Counted from the first letter of the stretch, positions 53,068 through 62,686 are shown. The stretch is DNA of 64,000 nucleotides from Clostridiales bacterium (GCA_018372435.1 JAHAJA010000001.1:124001-188000); one strand, 5' to 3'. Made by a program: numbers and translations. Notes: a model not told the origin generated them from the sequence alone.

Positions 53068-54921
53068 ATGGCAAAGATTAATTCGATTGAAGAACTTTGT
53101 AATGTTAAAGCCAAAGCATTAGAAGCGCAGAAGAATCAAAAAATAACAATTCTAGTTTGTGGGGGAACTGGTTGTAAATCTGCTAATTCTGATTTAATTG
53201 TTAAAAATCTAGAGGAGGAACTAGCTTCGGAAAACCTTACGGATCGTGTTTCTGTTCTTATGACGGGATGTTTTGGTTTCTGTGAAAAAGGACCAATTGT
53301 GAAGATTCTTCCGGACAATACCTTCTATACAGAGGTAAAACCTGAAGATGCCAAAGAAATTATTCAAAGTCACATTGTGAATGGTGAGAAGGTAGAGAGA
53401 CTTTTATATAAGGATCAAAATACTGGTGAATCCATTCCTGATTCAAAACATATGAACTTTTACAAGAAGCAGATGCGTATCGCATTAAGGAACTGTGGTT
53501 ATATAGACCCAGCAGTAATAGAGCAGTACATAAGGGAAGATGGCTATCAAGCACTTGCAAGATGCCTAACAACTATGGAAGCAAAAGACATCATTCAAAT
53601 TATGAAGGATTCAGGACTTCGTGGTAGAGGAGGAGCAGGTTTCCCTACAGGACTTAAGTGGGAGATAGCAAGCCGATATGATGCGGATGTAAAGTATGTT
53701 GTATGTAATGCAGATGAGGGGGATCCAGGAGCATTCATGGATCGTTCTATTTTAGAAGGTGATCCACATAGTGTTGTTGAAGCTATGGCGATTTGTGGAT
53801 ACGCAATTAATGCAACGAAAGGTCGTGTGTATATTCGTGCAGAATATCCACTTGCAATAACAAGACTTGAAAACGCAATCAAATCAGCTAGAGAATATGG
53901 ATTATTAGGAGACAACATTCTTGGAACAGATTTCTGCTTTGATATTGAGATTACATTTGGTGCAGGAGCCTTCGTGTGTGGTGAGGAAACCGCTTTGTTA
54001 CATTCTATGGAAGGAAGTCGTGGAGAACCTACAACAAAACCACCATTCCCAGCAGAGAGTGGTTTCTTTGGAAAACCAACGAATGTGAATAATGTCGAAA
54101 CCTATGCTAATGTTGCCCAGATTATATTGAAGGGAGCAGATTGGTATCGTTCTATTGGTACGGAAAAATCTGCAGGTACGAAGGTGTTTGCCTTAGCAGG
54201 TAAGATTAATAATGTAGGATTAATTGAAGTTCCTATGGGTATTACTCTTCGTGAAGTTATCTTTGACATAGGTGGAGGAATTAAGGACGGAAAGAAATTC
54301 AAGGCAGTTCAAACCGGTGGCCCTTCTGGTGGTTGTTTAACGGAGAAAGATTTAGATACTCCAATTGATTTTGACAACTTAATAGCAAAAGGCTCAATGA
54401 TGGGATCTGGCGGTATGATTGTTATGGACGAAGAAAGTTGTATGCCAGCGGTAGCTAAGTTTTACCTAGAGTTTACTAAGGAAGAATCTTGTGGAAAGTG
54501 TACACCATGCCGTGTTGGTACCACAAGATTATTAGAATTACTGACTTTAATCTGTGAAGGAAAGGGTGAGATGAAACATTTCGATGAACTCAGAAACCTT
54601 AGCCAGGTTATAAAGGATACTGCATTGTGTGGTTTAGGACAGACGGCTCCAAATCCAGTATTATCAACACTTGATGCATTCTATGATGAGTATGTAGCCC
54701 ATGTTGTTGATAAGAAATGTCCAGCAGGAGTATGTCGTAAGCTACTATCTTATAAGATTGATGTGAATAAGTGTAAGGGTTGTACGTTATGTGCTAGAAC
54801 ATGTCCTAACAATGCAATTGAAGGCAAAGTTAAGGAAACACATATTATTAAAGATGAATTATGTATCAAGTGTGGAGCTTGTATGGAAAAATGTAAATTC
54901 GGTGCAATATCAAAAGGCTGA
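53068..54921 (+). CDS. hydB: NuoF-like NADH-binding subunit of the bifurcating [FeFe] hydrogenase
   Basis: About 617 residues from ATG 53068 (AAAGGAG, long spacing of 13); a GTG at 53020 after AAGGAG is an alternative. N-terminal [2Fe-2S] domain (VCGGTGC ... TGCFGFC), the FMN/NADH core GLRGRGGAGFPTGLKWE and CGEETALLHSMEGSRGEP, the [4Fe-4S] site SCGKCTPCRVGTTRLLE, and a C-terminal two-cluster ferredoxin (CKGCTLCARTCP, CIKCGACMEKC). This is the HydB architecture of electron-bifurcating hydrogenases that use NADH and ferredoxin together. Its stop overlaps the next gene's region. Confidence 0.93.
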   Translation: MAKINSIEELCNVKAKALEAQKNQKITILVCGGTGCKSANSDLIVKNLEEELASENLTDRVSVLMTGCFGFCEKGPIVKILPDNTFYTEVKPEDAKEIIQSHIVNGEKVERLLYKDQNTGESIPDSKHMNFYKKQMRIALRNCGYIDPAVIEQYIREDGYQALARCLTTMEAKDIIQIMKDSGLRGRGGAGFPTGLKWEIASRYDADVKYVVCNADEGDPGAFMDRSILEGDPHSVVEAMAICGYAINATKGRVYIRAEYPLAITRLENAIKSAREYGLLGDNILGTDFCFDIEITFGAGAFVCGEETALLHSMEGSRGEPTTKPPFPAESGFFGKPTNVNNVETYANVAQIILKGADWYRSIGTEKSAGTKVFALAGKINNVGLIEVPMGITLREVIFDIGGGIKDGKKFKAVQTGGPSGGCLTEKDLDTPIDFDNLIAKGSMMGSGGMIVMDEESCMPAVAKFYLEFTKEESCGKCTPCRVGTTRLLELLTLICEGKGEMKHFDELRNLSQVIKDTALCGLGQTAPNPVLSTLDAFYDEYVAHVVDKKCPAGVCRKLLSYKIDVNKCKGCTLCARTCPNNAIEGKVKETHIIKDELCIKCGACMEKCKFGAISKG

Positions 54922-54941
54922 TGAGGGAAGGAGTGATTCTT

Positions 54942-56711
54942 TTGGCAGACATGAAATCAATAAATGTAGTAATAGATAGGAAACAGGTAAGTGTTGCCCC
55001 TGGTAGTACAATACTAGATGCAGCGCAAAGTATTGGTATAGACATACCAACACTTTGTTATATGAGATTACATAACACGGAGTATAAGTGCCAACCAGCT
55101 TCTTGTCGTATATGTGTAGTAGAAGTTGAGGGAAGAAGAAATCTATGTCCTGCATGTGCAACACCAGTTATGGAGGGGATGGTTATTAAGACAAGTAGTA
55201 TGCGTGTTCTTAGCGCACGTAGGATGATTGTTGAATTAATGATATCGGATCATCCCAATGATTGTTTAACTTGTACCAGATCTGGAGCATGTGAACTTCA
55301 GGATTTAGCAAGAAAAACAGGTGTTGTGGATATTCATTTATCAGGAAAATCGCAGTCTGAATATGAAATAAGAGAGAATAAAGCCATTGTACGTGATATG
55401 TCCAAGTGTATTATGTGCCGTCGTTGTGAGCAGATGTGTTCGGATATTCAATCCGTTCATGCCTTATCAGGCGTAGATCGTGGGTTTGAATCGGTTGTTG
55501 GAACTGCATTTGATGAATCCTTAGATAATACCATGTGTGTGGGGTGTGGGCAATGTGTAGCTGTCTGTCCAGTTGGAGCACTTATGGAAAAAGACGATAC
55601 GGACCAGGTAATAAAAGCACTTGCTGATCCGAATATGACAGTTGTGTTCCAAACAGCTCCCGCTACAAGAGTAGCAATCGGGGAAGAGTTCGGTTTGGAG
55701 CCAGGTACGGATGTAACAGGTAAGTTAGTTACTTCGCTTAAGGATTTGGGTGCAGATTATGTATTTGATACGGATTTTGCAGCAGATCTTACCATTATGG
55801 AAGAAGGAACAGAGTTAATCGATAGATTAAACAAGTTCTTGAATGGTGAGAAGACAGCATTACCACTATTAACTTCTTGTTGTCCAGGGTGGGTGAATTT
55901 TTATGAGTCTAATTATCCAGATATGTTAGATTTACCATCTACTGCTAAATCACCTCAAGGTATGTTTGGTGCGGTTGCAAAGAATTACTTTGCAGAGAAA
56001 TTAAACATTGATCGTAAGAAGATGTTTGTCGTATCGGTAATGCCATGTACTGCTAAAAAAATTGAGGCAGACAGAGATGAATTAAAAGAAGACGGTAATC
56101 CAGATGTGGATGTAGTTCTTACAACAAGAGAAGTAGCGCGTCTTATTAAGTTAGCCAATATAGATTTTGTAAACCTTCCAGATGGTGATTACGATAGCCC
56201 ATTGGGGGAATCAACAGGTGCAGCGGTTATCTTTGGTGTAACTGGAGGGGTATTAGAGGCGGCTTTGCGTACGGTTTATGAAGTCCTAGAGAAGAAGACT
56301 TTACCAAGGGTTGAATTCGAAGCAGTTAGAGGATTCGATGGTTTGAAAGTAGCTACGGTTACGATTGCAGGGCAGGATATTAATGTTGCGGTCGCGCATG
56401 GTCTATCCAATGCAAGAAAAGTTATGGAAGAGATTAAGAATGGTAATCCAAGGAATCTACATGCAGTTGAAGTTATGGCATGTCCAGGAGGTTGTATCGG
56501 CGGTGGTGGTCAACCATATCATTATGGTGACGGAGATATATTGAAGGCACGTACGAATGCAACTTACCAGATTGATGAGGCGAAGGTAATTAGAAAATCT
56601 CATGAGAATCCTGCAATTAAAGCACTTTATGAAGAGTATTATGAAGAACCAGGTAGTGAGATCGCACATCATCAATTGCACACACGCTATACATATCGTG
56701 AAAGATATTAG
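54942..56711 (+). CDS. hydA: [FeFe] hydrogenase catalytic subunit
   Basis: Produces H2 at the H-cluster. About 589 residues from TTG 54942, 8 bases after AAGGAG; an ATG at 54921 overlaps the hydB stop but lacks a site. N-terminal [2Fe-2S] (CYM..., CRIC, CPAC), the His-Cys [4Fe-4S] site HPNDCLTCTRSGAC, and two [4Fe-4S] motifs (CIMCRRCEQMC, CVGCGQCVAVC). The H-cluster motifs are complete: TSCCPGW, MPCTAKK and MACPGGCIGGGG. With hydB and hydC it forms the bifurcating trimer. O2-sensitive. Confidence 0.95.
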   Translation: MADMKSINVVIDRKQVSVAPGSTILDAAQSIGIDIPTLCYMRLHNTEYKCQPASCRICVVEVEGRRNLCPACATPVMEGMVIKTSSMRVLSARRMIVELMISDHPNDCLTCTRSGACELQDLARKTGVVDIHLSGKSQSEYEIRENKAIVRDMSKCIMCRRCEQMCSDIQSVHALSGVDRGFESVVGTAFDESLDNTMCVGCGQCVAVCPVGALMEKDDTDQVIKALADPNMTVVFQTAPATRVAIGEEFGLEPGTDVTGKLVTSLKDLGADYVFDTDFAADLTIMEEGTELIDRLNKFLNGEKTALPLLTSCCPGWVNFYESNYPDMLDLPSTAKSPQGMFGAVAKNYFAEKLNIDRKKMFVVSVMPCTAKKIEADRDELKEDGNPDVDVVLTTREVARLIKLANIDFVNLPDGDYDSPLGESTGAAVIFGVTGGVLEAALRTVYEVLEKKTLPRVEFEAVRGFDGLKVATVTIAGQDINVAVAHGLSNARKVMEEIKNGNPRNLHAVEVMACPGGCIGGGGQPYHYGDGDILKARTNATYQIDEAKVIRKSHENPAIKALYEEYYEEPGSEIAHHQLHTRYTYRERY

Positions 56712-56746
56712 TGTAGGCTATTGTTGTTAACTTGGGAGGTAGGAAT

Positions 56747-56989
56747 ATGATTGTTACAGTTTGTATAGGTAGTTCCTGTCATCTAAAAGGTTCACGGGAA
56801 ATTATAGAAAAGTTACAACATTTACTACACGAAAATAAATTAGAAAAGGAAGTTGAACTTCGTGGTTCATTCTGTATGGGTGAATGCATGAATGGAGTAT
56901 GTGTAAAGATCGAGGAAGAATTGTTTTCCCTTAGCCCAGCGGTAGTGGAAGAATTCTTCTTGGAACAAATTCTTAAAAGACTGGCATAA
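56747..56989 (+). CDS. small thioredoxin-like [2Fe-2S] ferredoxin
   Basis: 80 residues from ATG 56747, after GGGAGG. Four cluster cysteines follow the NuoE/HydB pattern: VCIGSSCHLKGS, then GSFCMGECMNG. It probably carries an electron between the catalytic HydABC and the sensory hydrogenase encoded 15 bases downstream. No additional domain. Short, but well placed and with intact ligands. Confidence 0.8.
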   Translation: MIVTVCIGSSCHLKGSREIIEKLQHLLHENKLEKEVELRGSFCMGECMNGVCVKIEEELFSLSPAVVEEFFLEQILKRLA

Positions 56990-57003
56990 GGAAGGGTGGA
57001 GCT

Positions 57004-58731
57004 ATGAACGTAATTGGTTTTAAAGAGGCAAAATGTAAGAATTGCTACAAATGTGTTAGAACTTGTGAAGTAAAGGCAATACAAGTTAAAAATGAACAAG
57101 CACAGATTATAAATGACATGTGTATTCTATGTGGGCACTGTCTAGAAGCATGTCCACAAAATGCAAAAACATTCATTAGTGATCTAGAGAAAGTAAAGGA
57201 TTACATTGCAAGCGGTTATAAAACAGTTATATCCATAGCTCCTTCTTATGCAGGTATTATGAAGTTCAATAACTCAGGACAGATTGTTACGGCACTCAAG
57301 AAATTAGGTTTCTATCAAGTGCGTGAGACCGCTGAGGGAGCAGTCTATGTTACGAATGAATATGAAAGATTAATTAAAGAAGGAAAGATGCGTAATATTA
57401 TTACGACAAGTTGCCCAAGTGCAAATGATTTAATTGAAATCTATTATCCAAGTTTAGTAGATGAGATGGCACCTGTTGTATCGCCAATGATAGCGCATGG
57501 AAAAATGATTCGAGAGGTTTTAAAAGAAGAAGTTAAGATTGTATTCCTTGGTCCATGTATGGCAAAGAAACGAGAAGCCCAAGGGGATGAAAGGACAAGG
57601 GGATACATAGATGCAGTAATTAATTTTGAGGAAATAGAGAAGTGGTTAGCTAAGGAAAAGATTCACATTACGGATTTAGAACCAATGGAGTTTGATAATA
57701 GTAATCCGGCGGTGAATCGTCTGTATCCCATTAGTAGTGGAGTAATTAGTTCGGTTGTAGCAATGGAAGAGGATGCAGAAGTAAGGAAATATCGTAAACT
57801 CTATGTACATGGCATTAAGAATTGTATGGAATTGTTTGCGAGTATGGAATGTGGAGAAGTAGAAGGTTGTTTTATTGAAGCTAATATATGTAATGGTGGC
57901 TGTATTAAGGGACCAGCAGTGAGCAGGAAAGAGATCTCGCGGTTTAAGGTGAAGTTAGATATGGAGGAATCCATTAGAAAGGAAGCTCCAAATCAAAGCG
58001 AATTCCATAATTTAAATAAAGGGTCTTTGGCTAAAACTTTCAAAAACCGAGCACCAGAAGAATCGATGCCATCAGAAGATGAATTAAGGAAGATCTTAAA
58101 GAAAACTGGAAAAGTGAAGAAGGATCAAGAACTTAATTGTGGTGCTTGTGGTTATCCAACGTGCAGGGATAAAGCAATTGCCGTATATCAAGGGAAAGCA
58201 GAACTAACGATGTGTATACCATATATGCATGAGAAAGCACAGTCTATGGCTAACATAGTGCTAGATACTACACCGAATATAATTATTGTTGTAGATGCTG
58301 ATATGAAGATTGTTGAGTTTTCAGGGGCTGCTACAAGGTACTTTCGTGTAACAAGAACAGAAGCACTTAATAAGTATCTCTATGAGTTCATTGACCATAC
58401 GGATTTTGAAGAGGTAATGTCGACTCATACTAACATCTATGGTAAGAAGGTAGATTATCCAGATCGTAAGTTAGCTACGTTGCAGAATATTGTTTATATA
58501 GAGGAACAGAACAATGTTTTAGGGATTTTCCAAGATATCACTAGGGTGGAAGAGAAAAAACAACAAGCATATAAGGTGAAAGTAGAGACAATTGAGATGG
58601 CGCAAAGAGTAATTGATAAGCAGATGTTAGTGGCACAACAAATTGCTGGATTATTAGGTGAGACCACAGCAGAGACGAAAGTGACGCTAACGAAATTAAG
58701 AGATACCATATTGAATGACGGAGAAGAGTAA
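57004..58731 (+). CDS. hydS: sensory (group C) [FeFe] hydrogenase with PAS domain, HydS-like
   Basis: 575 residues. Two [4Fe-4S] motifs (CKNCYKCVRTC, CILCGHCLEAC), then an H-cluster domain. Its L1 reads TTSCPS, so the cysteine that carries protons in catalytic enzymes (TSCCP) is absent. L2 PCMAKK and L3 CNGGCIKGP are kept. A further cluster motif (NCGACGYPTCRDKA) and a PAS domain (IIIVVDADMKIVEFSGAATRYF) follow, ending in a coiled-coil-like stretch. This is the layout of H2-sensing hydrogenases. With the phosphatase 43 bases downstream it probably forms a signalling pair. Confidence 0.9.
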   Translation: MNVIGFKEAKCKNCYKCVRTCEVKAIQVKNEQAQIINDMCILCGHCLEACPQNAKTFISDLEKVKDYIASGYKTVISIAPSYAGIMKFNNSGQIVTALKKLGFYQVRETAEGAVYVTNEYERLIKEGKMRNIITTSCPSANDLIEIYYPSLVDEMAPVVSPMIAHGKMIREVLKEEVKIVFLGPCMAKKREAQGDERTRGYIDAVINFEEIEKWLAKEKIHITDLEPMEFDNSNPAVNRLYPISSGVISSVVAMEEDAEVRKYRKLYVHGIKNCMELFASMECGEVEGCFIEANICNGGCIKGPAVSRKEISRFKVKLDMEESIRKEAPNQSEFHNLNKGSLAKTFKNRAPEESMPSEDELRKILKKTGKVKKDQELNCGACGYPTCRDKAIAVYQGKAELTMCIPYMHEKAQSMANIVLDTTPNIIIVVDADMKIVEFSGAATRYFRVTRTEALNKYLYEFIDHTDFEEVMSTHTNIYGKKVDYPDRKLATLQNIVYIEEQNNVLGIFQDITRVEEKKQQAYKVKVETIEMAQRVIDKQMLVAQQIAGLLGETTAETKVTLTKLRDTILNDGEE

Positions 58732-58773
58732 GTCGATGAAACCATTGGCTTTGCAGCAGGGGGGAAGAACGAT

Positions 58774-59946
58774 ATGAGTATTAGCATAGATGTATCCTAT
58801 AAGAGCTTAAACAAGCATCATGAGGAATTGTGTGGAGATAAAGTTGAGATTTTAAAGACTGAAAACTCTAATATAATTATTCTAGCAGATGGGATGGGAA
58901 GTGGTGTAAAGGCAAATATTCTCGCCACATTAACATCTAAGATATTAGGAACTATGTTTTTGAATGGTGCAAATATTGATGAGTGTGTAGAGACAATTGT
59001 TAAAACATTACCGGTATGTCAAGTCAGGCAAGTGGCATATTCTACTTTTAGCATTTTGCAGATTTTTCAAGACGGGAAAGCGTATCTTGTTGAATTTGAT
59101 AATCCGAGTTGTGTGTTTGTAAGGGATGAGAAGTTGATTCGCCTACCGTTTACAGAACGAATTATTGCAGATAAAAAGATTCGCGAATGTAGGTTTGACG
59201 TTAAGCTAAATGATTGCTTGGTGCTTATGAGTGACGGAGTGATTCATGCAGGTGTTGGTCAGGTGTTAAACTTTGGCTGGACTTGGGACCATATGGCGGA
59301 GTATACCCTTGAATCAACGAAGAAGACATTATCAGCATCAAGGTTAGCCTCCATTCTTAGTAGGGCATGTGATGATTTGTATATGCAAACACCAGGTGAT
59401 GATACAACCATAGCAGTAGCTAGAATTATTGATAAAAAGGTTGTTCATATCTTCACAGGACCGCCAAGGAGGAAAGAGGATGACGAGACCTTAATGCAAG
59501 ATTTCATGAGTGGAGAAGCACAAAGAATCGTTTGTGGTGGCACAAGCGCCAATATTGTATCGCGTGTTTTGAATAGAGAGATTATAACTTCTTTAAATTA
59601 TATTGATCCAGATATACCACCAACAGCTCATATTGATGGATTTAGATTGGTGACAGAAGGGGTATTAACCTTGAACCGGGCAGTATCTCTTTTGAAGAAG
59701 TATGTGGAAGAGAGTATTGACGAGAATTTCTTTATAGAATTAGATAAGGAGAATGGTGGTTCAAAGTTGGCTAAGGTCTTAATTGAGGAATGTACATCAC
59801 TCAAGATGTATGTAGGAAAAGCCATCAATGTAGCTCATCAGAATCCTAATCTACCTTTTGATCTCAGTATTCGAATGCACCTAATTGAGCAACTGAAGGA
59901 ATATATGAAGAAGATGGGAAAGGAAGTCTCTGTTAGGTATTACTAA
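58774..59946 (+). CDS. SpoIIE/PP2C-type protein phosphatase
   Basis: 390 residues. PP2C metal motifs: GDKVEILKTENSNIIILADGMGSG, LVLMSDGV and PGDDTTIAVARI. About 170 further residues (HIDGFRLVTEGVLTLNRAVSLLKKY and onward) have no obvious family. It is the last gene of the hydrogenase operon. Because it follows a PAS-containing hydrogenase, it is likely to turn the H2 signal into dephosphorylation of an anti-sigma-antagonist-like target, although no such target is visible here. Confidence 0.85.
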   Translation: MSISIDVSYKSLNKHHEELCGDKVEILKTENSNIIILADGMGSGVKANILATLTSKILGTMFLNGANIDECVETIVKTLPVCQVRQVAYSTFSILQIFQDGKAYLVEFDNPSCVFVRDEKLIRLPFTERIIADKKIRECRFDVKLNDCLVLMSDGVIHAGVGQVLNFGWTWDHMAEYTLESTKKTLSASRLASILSRACDDLYMQTPGDDTTIAVARIIDKKVVHIFTGPPRRKEDDETLMQDFMSGEAQRIVCGGTSANIVSRVLNREIITSLNYIDPDIPPTAHIDGFRLVTEGVLTLNRAVSLLKKYVEESIDENFFIELDKENGGSKLAKVLIEECTSLKMYVGKAINVAHQNPNLPFDLSIRMHLIEQLKEYMKKMGKEVSVRYY

Positions 59947-59977
59947 TGGTATGTATAAGGAGGGGCCAATCAAAGGT

Positions 59978-60049
59978 ATGAAGAGCGGTGGCTATACCGC
60001 TATTAGAAATATTCAAAAAGGAAGTATTCTCGTTATACTAAAAAACTAA
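59978..60049 (+). CDS. possible 23-codon small ORF
   Basis: ATG (59978) to TAA encodes MKSGGYTAIRNIQKGSILV... (23 residues), preceded by AAGGAGGGG but at long spacing (about 13). It may be a remnant or chance. It overlaps the start of the terminator hairpin at 60041. Confidence 0.2.
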   Translation: MKSGGYTAIRNIQKGSILVILKN

Positions 60050-60084
60050 AGTTGGGAGCTTAATCTTCCAACTTTAGTTTTTTT
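60041..60084. terminator. bidirectional terminator after the phosphatase gene
   Basis: AAAACTAAAGTTGG pairs with CCAACTTTAGTTTT, followed by T-residues; it overlaps the 3' end of the convergent gene. Confidence 0.88.
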
Positions 60085-60662
60085 ATTATAGCTTCTATCT
60101 CATTAGCACTTGCGAAAATATATTCATCTTCTAAATAAGGAATAAATAACATACACGCATTCCTATAGATCATACCTTTATACATATTTAATTTTTCATT
60201 TGTTCCATTACCATAGCTATGTTTTTCAGGACTTTCTGGCATATCATAATTATCTAACATTTCGGCTAAAAGTAAAGGTTTTATAGTATCAAAACTAGTA
60301 TCAATTTCTTTAATGAACTGATCATAGCGCGCTATATCTTCATCATATATACATTTTTCTTGGATGATTTTTGTTATGTCAGTATATACATTTTCCCAAA
60401 TTAATAGATAGTCCTCTTGATAATCTCTTACTTCAATTTCACATAGATTTGGTTTGTTAAAGATTTTAATAAAATATTCATCAATAGGATTATTCATAAA
60501 ATAGTAGTTTGAATAATTACTAGTGATTTCTTCTTTAATTGTAATACTATTACTTTTTCGATCATCCTTTTTTTCCTTTAAGATATAAAAACATAAGAAA
60601 AAAATTATAACAGATAAAGTTAATATAATGAATATAAGTATTTTAAAAAGACTCTTTTTCAT
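60060..60662 (-). CDS. single-pass membrane protein, unknown
   Basis: 200 residues. One N-terminal hydrophobic segment (residues 8-29, ILIFIILTLSVIIFFLCFYIL) and an acidic external or cytoplasmic domain with YDQFIKEIDTSFDTIKPLLLAEML and NMYKGMIYRNACMLFIPYLEDEYIF. I do not recognise a family. Its 3' end lies in a shared terminator. AT-rich codon use, otherwise unremarkable. It faces the hydrogenase operon and is convergent to it. Confidence 0.6.
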   Translation of the reverse strand: MKKSLFKILIFIILTLSVIIFFLCFYILKEKKDDRKSNSITIKEEITSNYSNYYFMNNPIDEYFIKIFNKPNLCEIEVRDYQEDYLLIWENVYTDITKIIQEKCIYDEDIARYDQFIKEIDTSFDTIKPLLLAEMLDNYDMPESPEKHSYGNGTNEKLNMYKGMIYRNACMLFIPYLEDEYIFASANEIEAIIKKLKLED

Positions 60663-60994
60663 AAAATGATTATCTCCCTAGTCTTCGCATTAACTTTTTT
60701 TCTTGAATTTGCTTAGTGTATATGTGAACCTTTATAAATGATTTGACGCATCAATTTACAAGCATGTAAGTTAATGATTGACTTCATGCAATGTCTCACG
60801 GGGTAACACACTTATGTGCGCTGTGGCAGGAGTGCGGATACATACCCAAAGAGAAGGAGAATTACAAACGAAAATTGTAATTCTCCTTCTACATACTCAT
60901 ATAACTAGAAAGTTCGTATTACTAGTTTCTATTGTTATAAGTGATATATGTGTTATAAGTGATATGCGTGATAAAAGTGAAATATAAGTTTCTC
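60663..60994. other. non-coding gap with a strong hairpin
   Basis: No credible gene. AGAAGGAGAATTACAA (60852-60867) is perfectly complementary to 60875-60890, with a 7-base loop; it could end asnS transcription, although no T-run follows on either strand. Two copies of an 18-bp unit (GTTATAAGTGATAT...) lie at 60935-60970. Confidence 0.5.
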
Positions 60995-62386
60995 TTATAA
61001 TTCGCAGTTATTAACTGTTCTTGGGAATGGGATTACGTCACGGATGTTTGTCATACCTGTTAAGTACATTACACATCTTTCAAATCCAAGACCAAATCCA
61101 GCATGTCTAGTGGAACCGTATTTTCTGAGGTCTAAGTAGAAGTCGTAATCTTCTTCTTTTAATCCTAATTCATTCATACGAGCAACTAATTTTTCATAGT
61201 TATCTTCTCTTTGGCTACCACCAATGATTTCGCCGATACCAGGTACAAGTAAGTCCATGGCAGCGACTGTTTTATTATCATCATTAAGTTTCATATAGAA
61301 AGCCTTGATTTCTTTAGGATAATCTGTTACGAATACTGGTTTTTTGAATACTTGTTCAGTAAGGAATCTTTCATGTTCTGTTTGTAAATCACAGCCCCAT
61401 GATACTTTGTAATCAAAGTTATCGTTGTTCTTTTCAAGAATTTCGATAGCTTCTGTATAAGTAACATGTCCAAAATCAGAAGATGCTACATGTTGTAAAC
61501 GTTCGATTAATCCTTTATCAATAAATGAATTGAAGAAGCTCATTTCTTCTGGTGCATGTTCAAGTACATATTTGATTACGTATTTGATCATGTTCTCAGC
61601 AAGAATCATATCATCTTTTAGGTCAGCGAATGCGATTTCTGGTTCAATCATCCAAAACTCAGCTGCATGTCTTGTAGTATTAGAATTCTCTGCACGGAAA
61701 GTTGGTCCGAATGTATAGATGTTACGGAATGCCATCGCATAAGTTTCACCATTTAACTGACCACTTACGGTTAGGTTTGTTTCTTTACCAAAGAAATCTT
61801 GTGAGTAGTCAACACTGCCATCTTCAGTTTTAGGTACTTCATTCATATCTAGAGTAGTAACTCTAAACATCTCACCTGCACCTTCACAGTCACTGCCTGT
61901 GATTAATGGAGTGTGAACATATACGAAATCTCTTTCTTGGAAGAATTGATGAATAGCGTATGCGATAAGAGAACGTACACGAAATACAGCTTGGAAGGTA
62001 TTCGTTCTTGGTCTTAAGTGAGAGATTGTTCTTAAGTATTCCATTGAGTGTCTCTTCTTTTGAAGTGGATATTCAGGAGCGGAAGCACCTTCGATCTCGA
62101 TTTCTTCTGCTTGAATTTCGAAAGGTTGTTTTGCTTGAGGTGTTGCTACAAGTTGTCCTTTGATAACGATAGCAGCGCCAACATTTAGTTTAGAAATATC
62201 AGCAAAGTTGCTTAATTTGTCACTGTACACGATCTGTAATGTTTCGAAGAATGTTCCATCATTAACAACGATAAATCCGAATGTTTTGGAATCACGAATA
62301 CTTCTTACCCATCCACCTACTTCAACTGTTTGGCCGATGAATTTATCTTTTTCTTTGTATAACTCTCTAATTGTAACTAGATTCAT
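60995..62386 (-). CDS. asnS: asparaginyl-tRNA synthetase
   Basis: 463 residues, the usual size. An N-terminal OB-fold (TVEVGGWVRSIRDSKTFGFIVVNDG) binds the anticodon; the class II core has motif 2 (TFRAENSNTTRHAAEFWMIEPE) and motif 3 (GFGLGFERCVMYLTGM). The ending PFPRTVNNCEL is typical of AsnRS rather than AspRS. A minus-strand promoter (TTGTAT, 16 bases, TATAAT at 62492-62465) and AAAGGAG before the start are visible. Confidence 0.94.
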   Translation of the reverse strand: MNLVTIRELYKEKDKFIGQTVEVGGWVRSIRDSKTFGFIVVNDGTFFETLQIVYSDKLSNFADISKLNVGAAIVIKGQLVATPQAKQPFEIQAEEIEIEGASAPEYPLQKKRHSMEYLRTISHLRPRTNTFQAVFRVRSLIAYAIHQFFQERDFVYVHTPLITGSDCEGAGEMFRVTTLDMNEVPKTEDGSVDYSQDFFGKETNLTVSGQLNGETYAMAFRNIYTFGPTFRAENSNTTRHAAEFWMIEPEIAFADLKDDMILAENMIKYVIKYVLEHAPEEMSFFNSFIDKGLIERLQHVASSDFGHVTYTEAIEILEKNNDNFDYKVSWGCDLQTEHERFLTEQVFKKPVFVTDYPKEIKAFYMKLNDDNKTVAAMDLLVPGIGEIIGGSQREDNYEKLVARMNELGLKEEDYDFYLDLRKYGSTRHAGFGLGFERCVMYLTGMTNIRDVIPFPRTVNNCEL

Positions 62387-62464
62387 CTTAGATTAACTCC
62401 TTTAACATAATAATATTAAGTATTTTTGACAGTTTTGCCACAAAATCTTCATTATCTTTTTTTT

Positions 62465-62492
62465 ATTATAACATAATTAATTGGTAATACAA
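62465..62492 (-). promoter_or_regulatory. promoter of asnS
   Basis: TTGTAT, a 16-base spacer and TATAAT on the minus strand, about 80 bases before the start codon. Confidence 0.6.
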
Positions 62493-62501
62493 GTATTACT
62501 A

Positions 62502-62603
62502 TTCAGCCGTTGGCTTCATAGCAACAAATTATGTACAGTATGTCCCGGGTTTTCTGTGACTTTTTTCGCTCACTTACAAAAAAACTTGCTTTGACTGGCT
62601 GAA
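62502..62603. repeat. imperfect fold-back region upstream of asnS
   Basis: TTCAGCC (62502-62508) pairs with GGCTGAA (62597-62603), with smaller hairpins inside (GTTG/CAAC and GTGA/TCAC). Weaker than the other elements. Confidence 0.4.
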
Positions 62604-62686
62604 CTGTAAAGTACAAGTCTAACTAGGGAAAACCTTGTCTATACAATCATTAATAGAGTGTGCTATACTACTAGGATATAAAGTCG

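Noticed and set aside
60757..60850. possible SRP or other small RNA downstream of asnS
   Set aside because: The conserved GGAAG-type core of bacterial SRP RNA is absent, and no stable full-length fold is apparent.
60778..60987. 69-codon open frame
   Set aside because: No ribosome site, and it runs through a strong hairpin and short tandem repeats.
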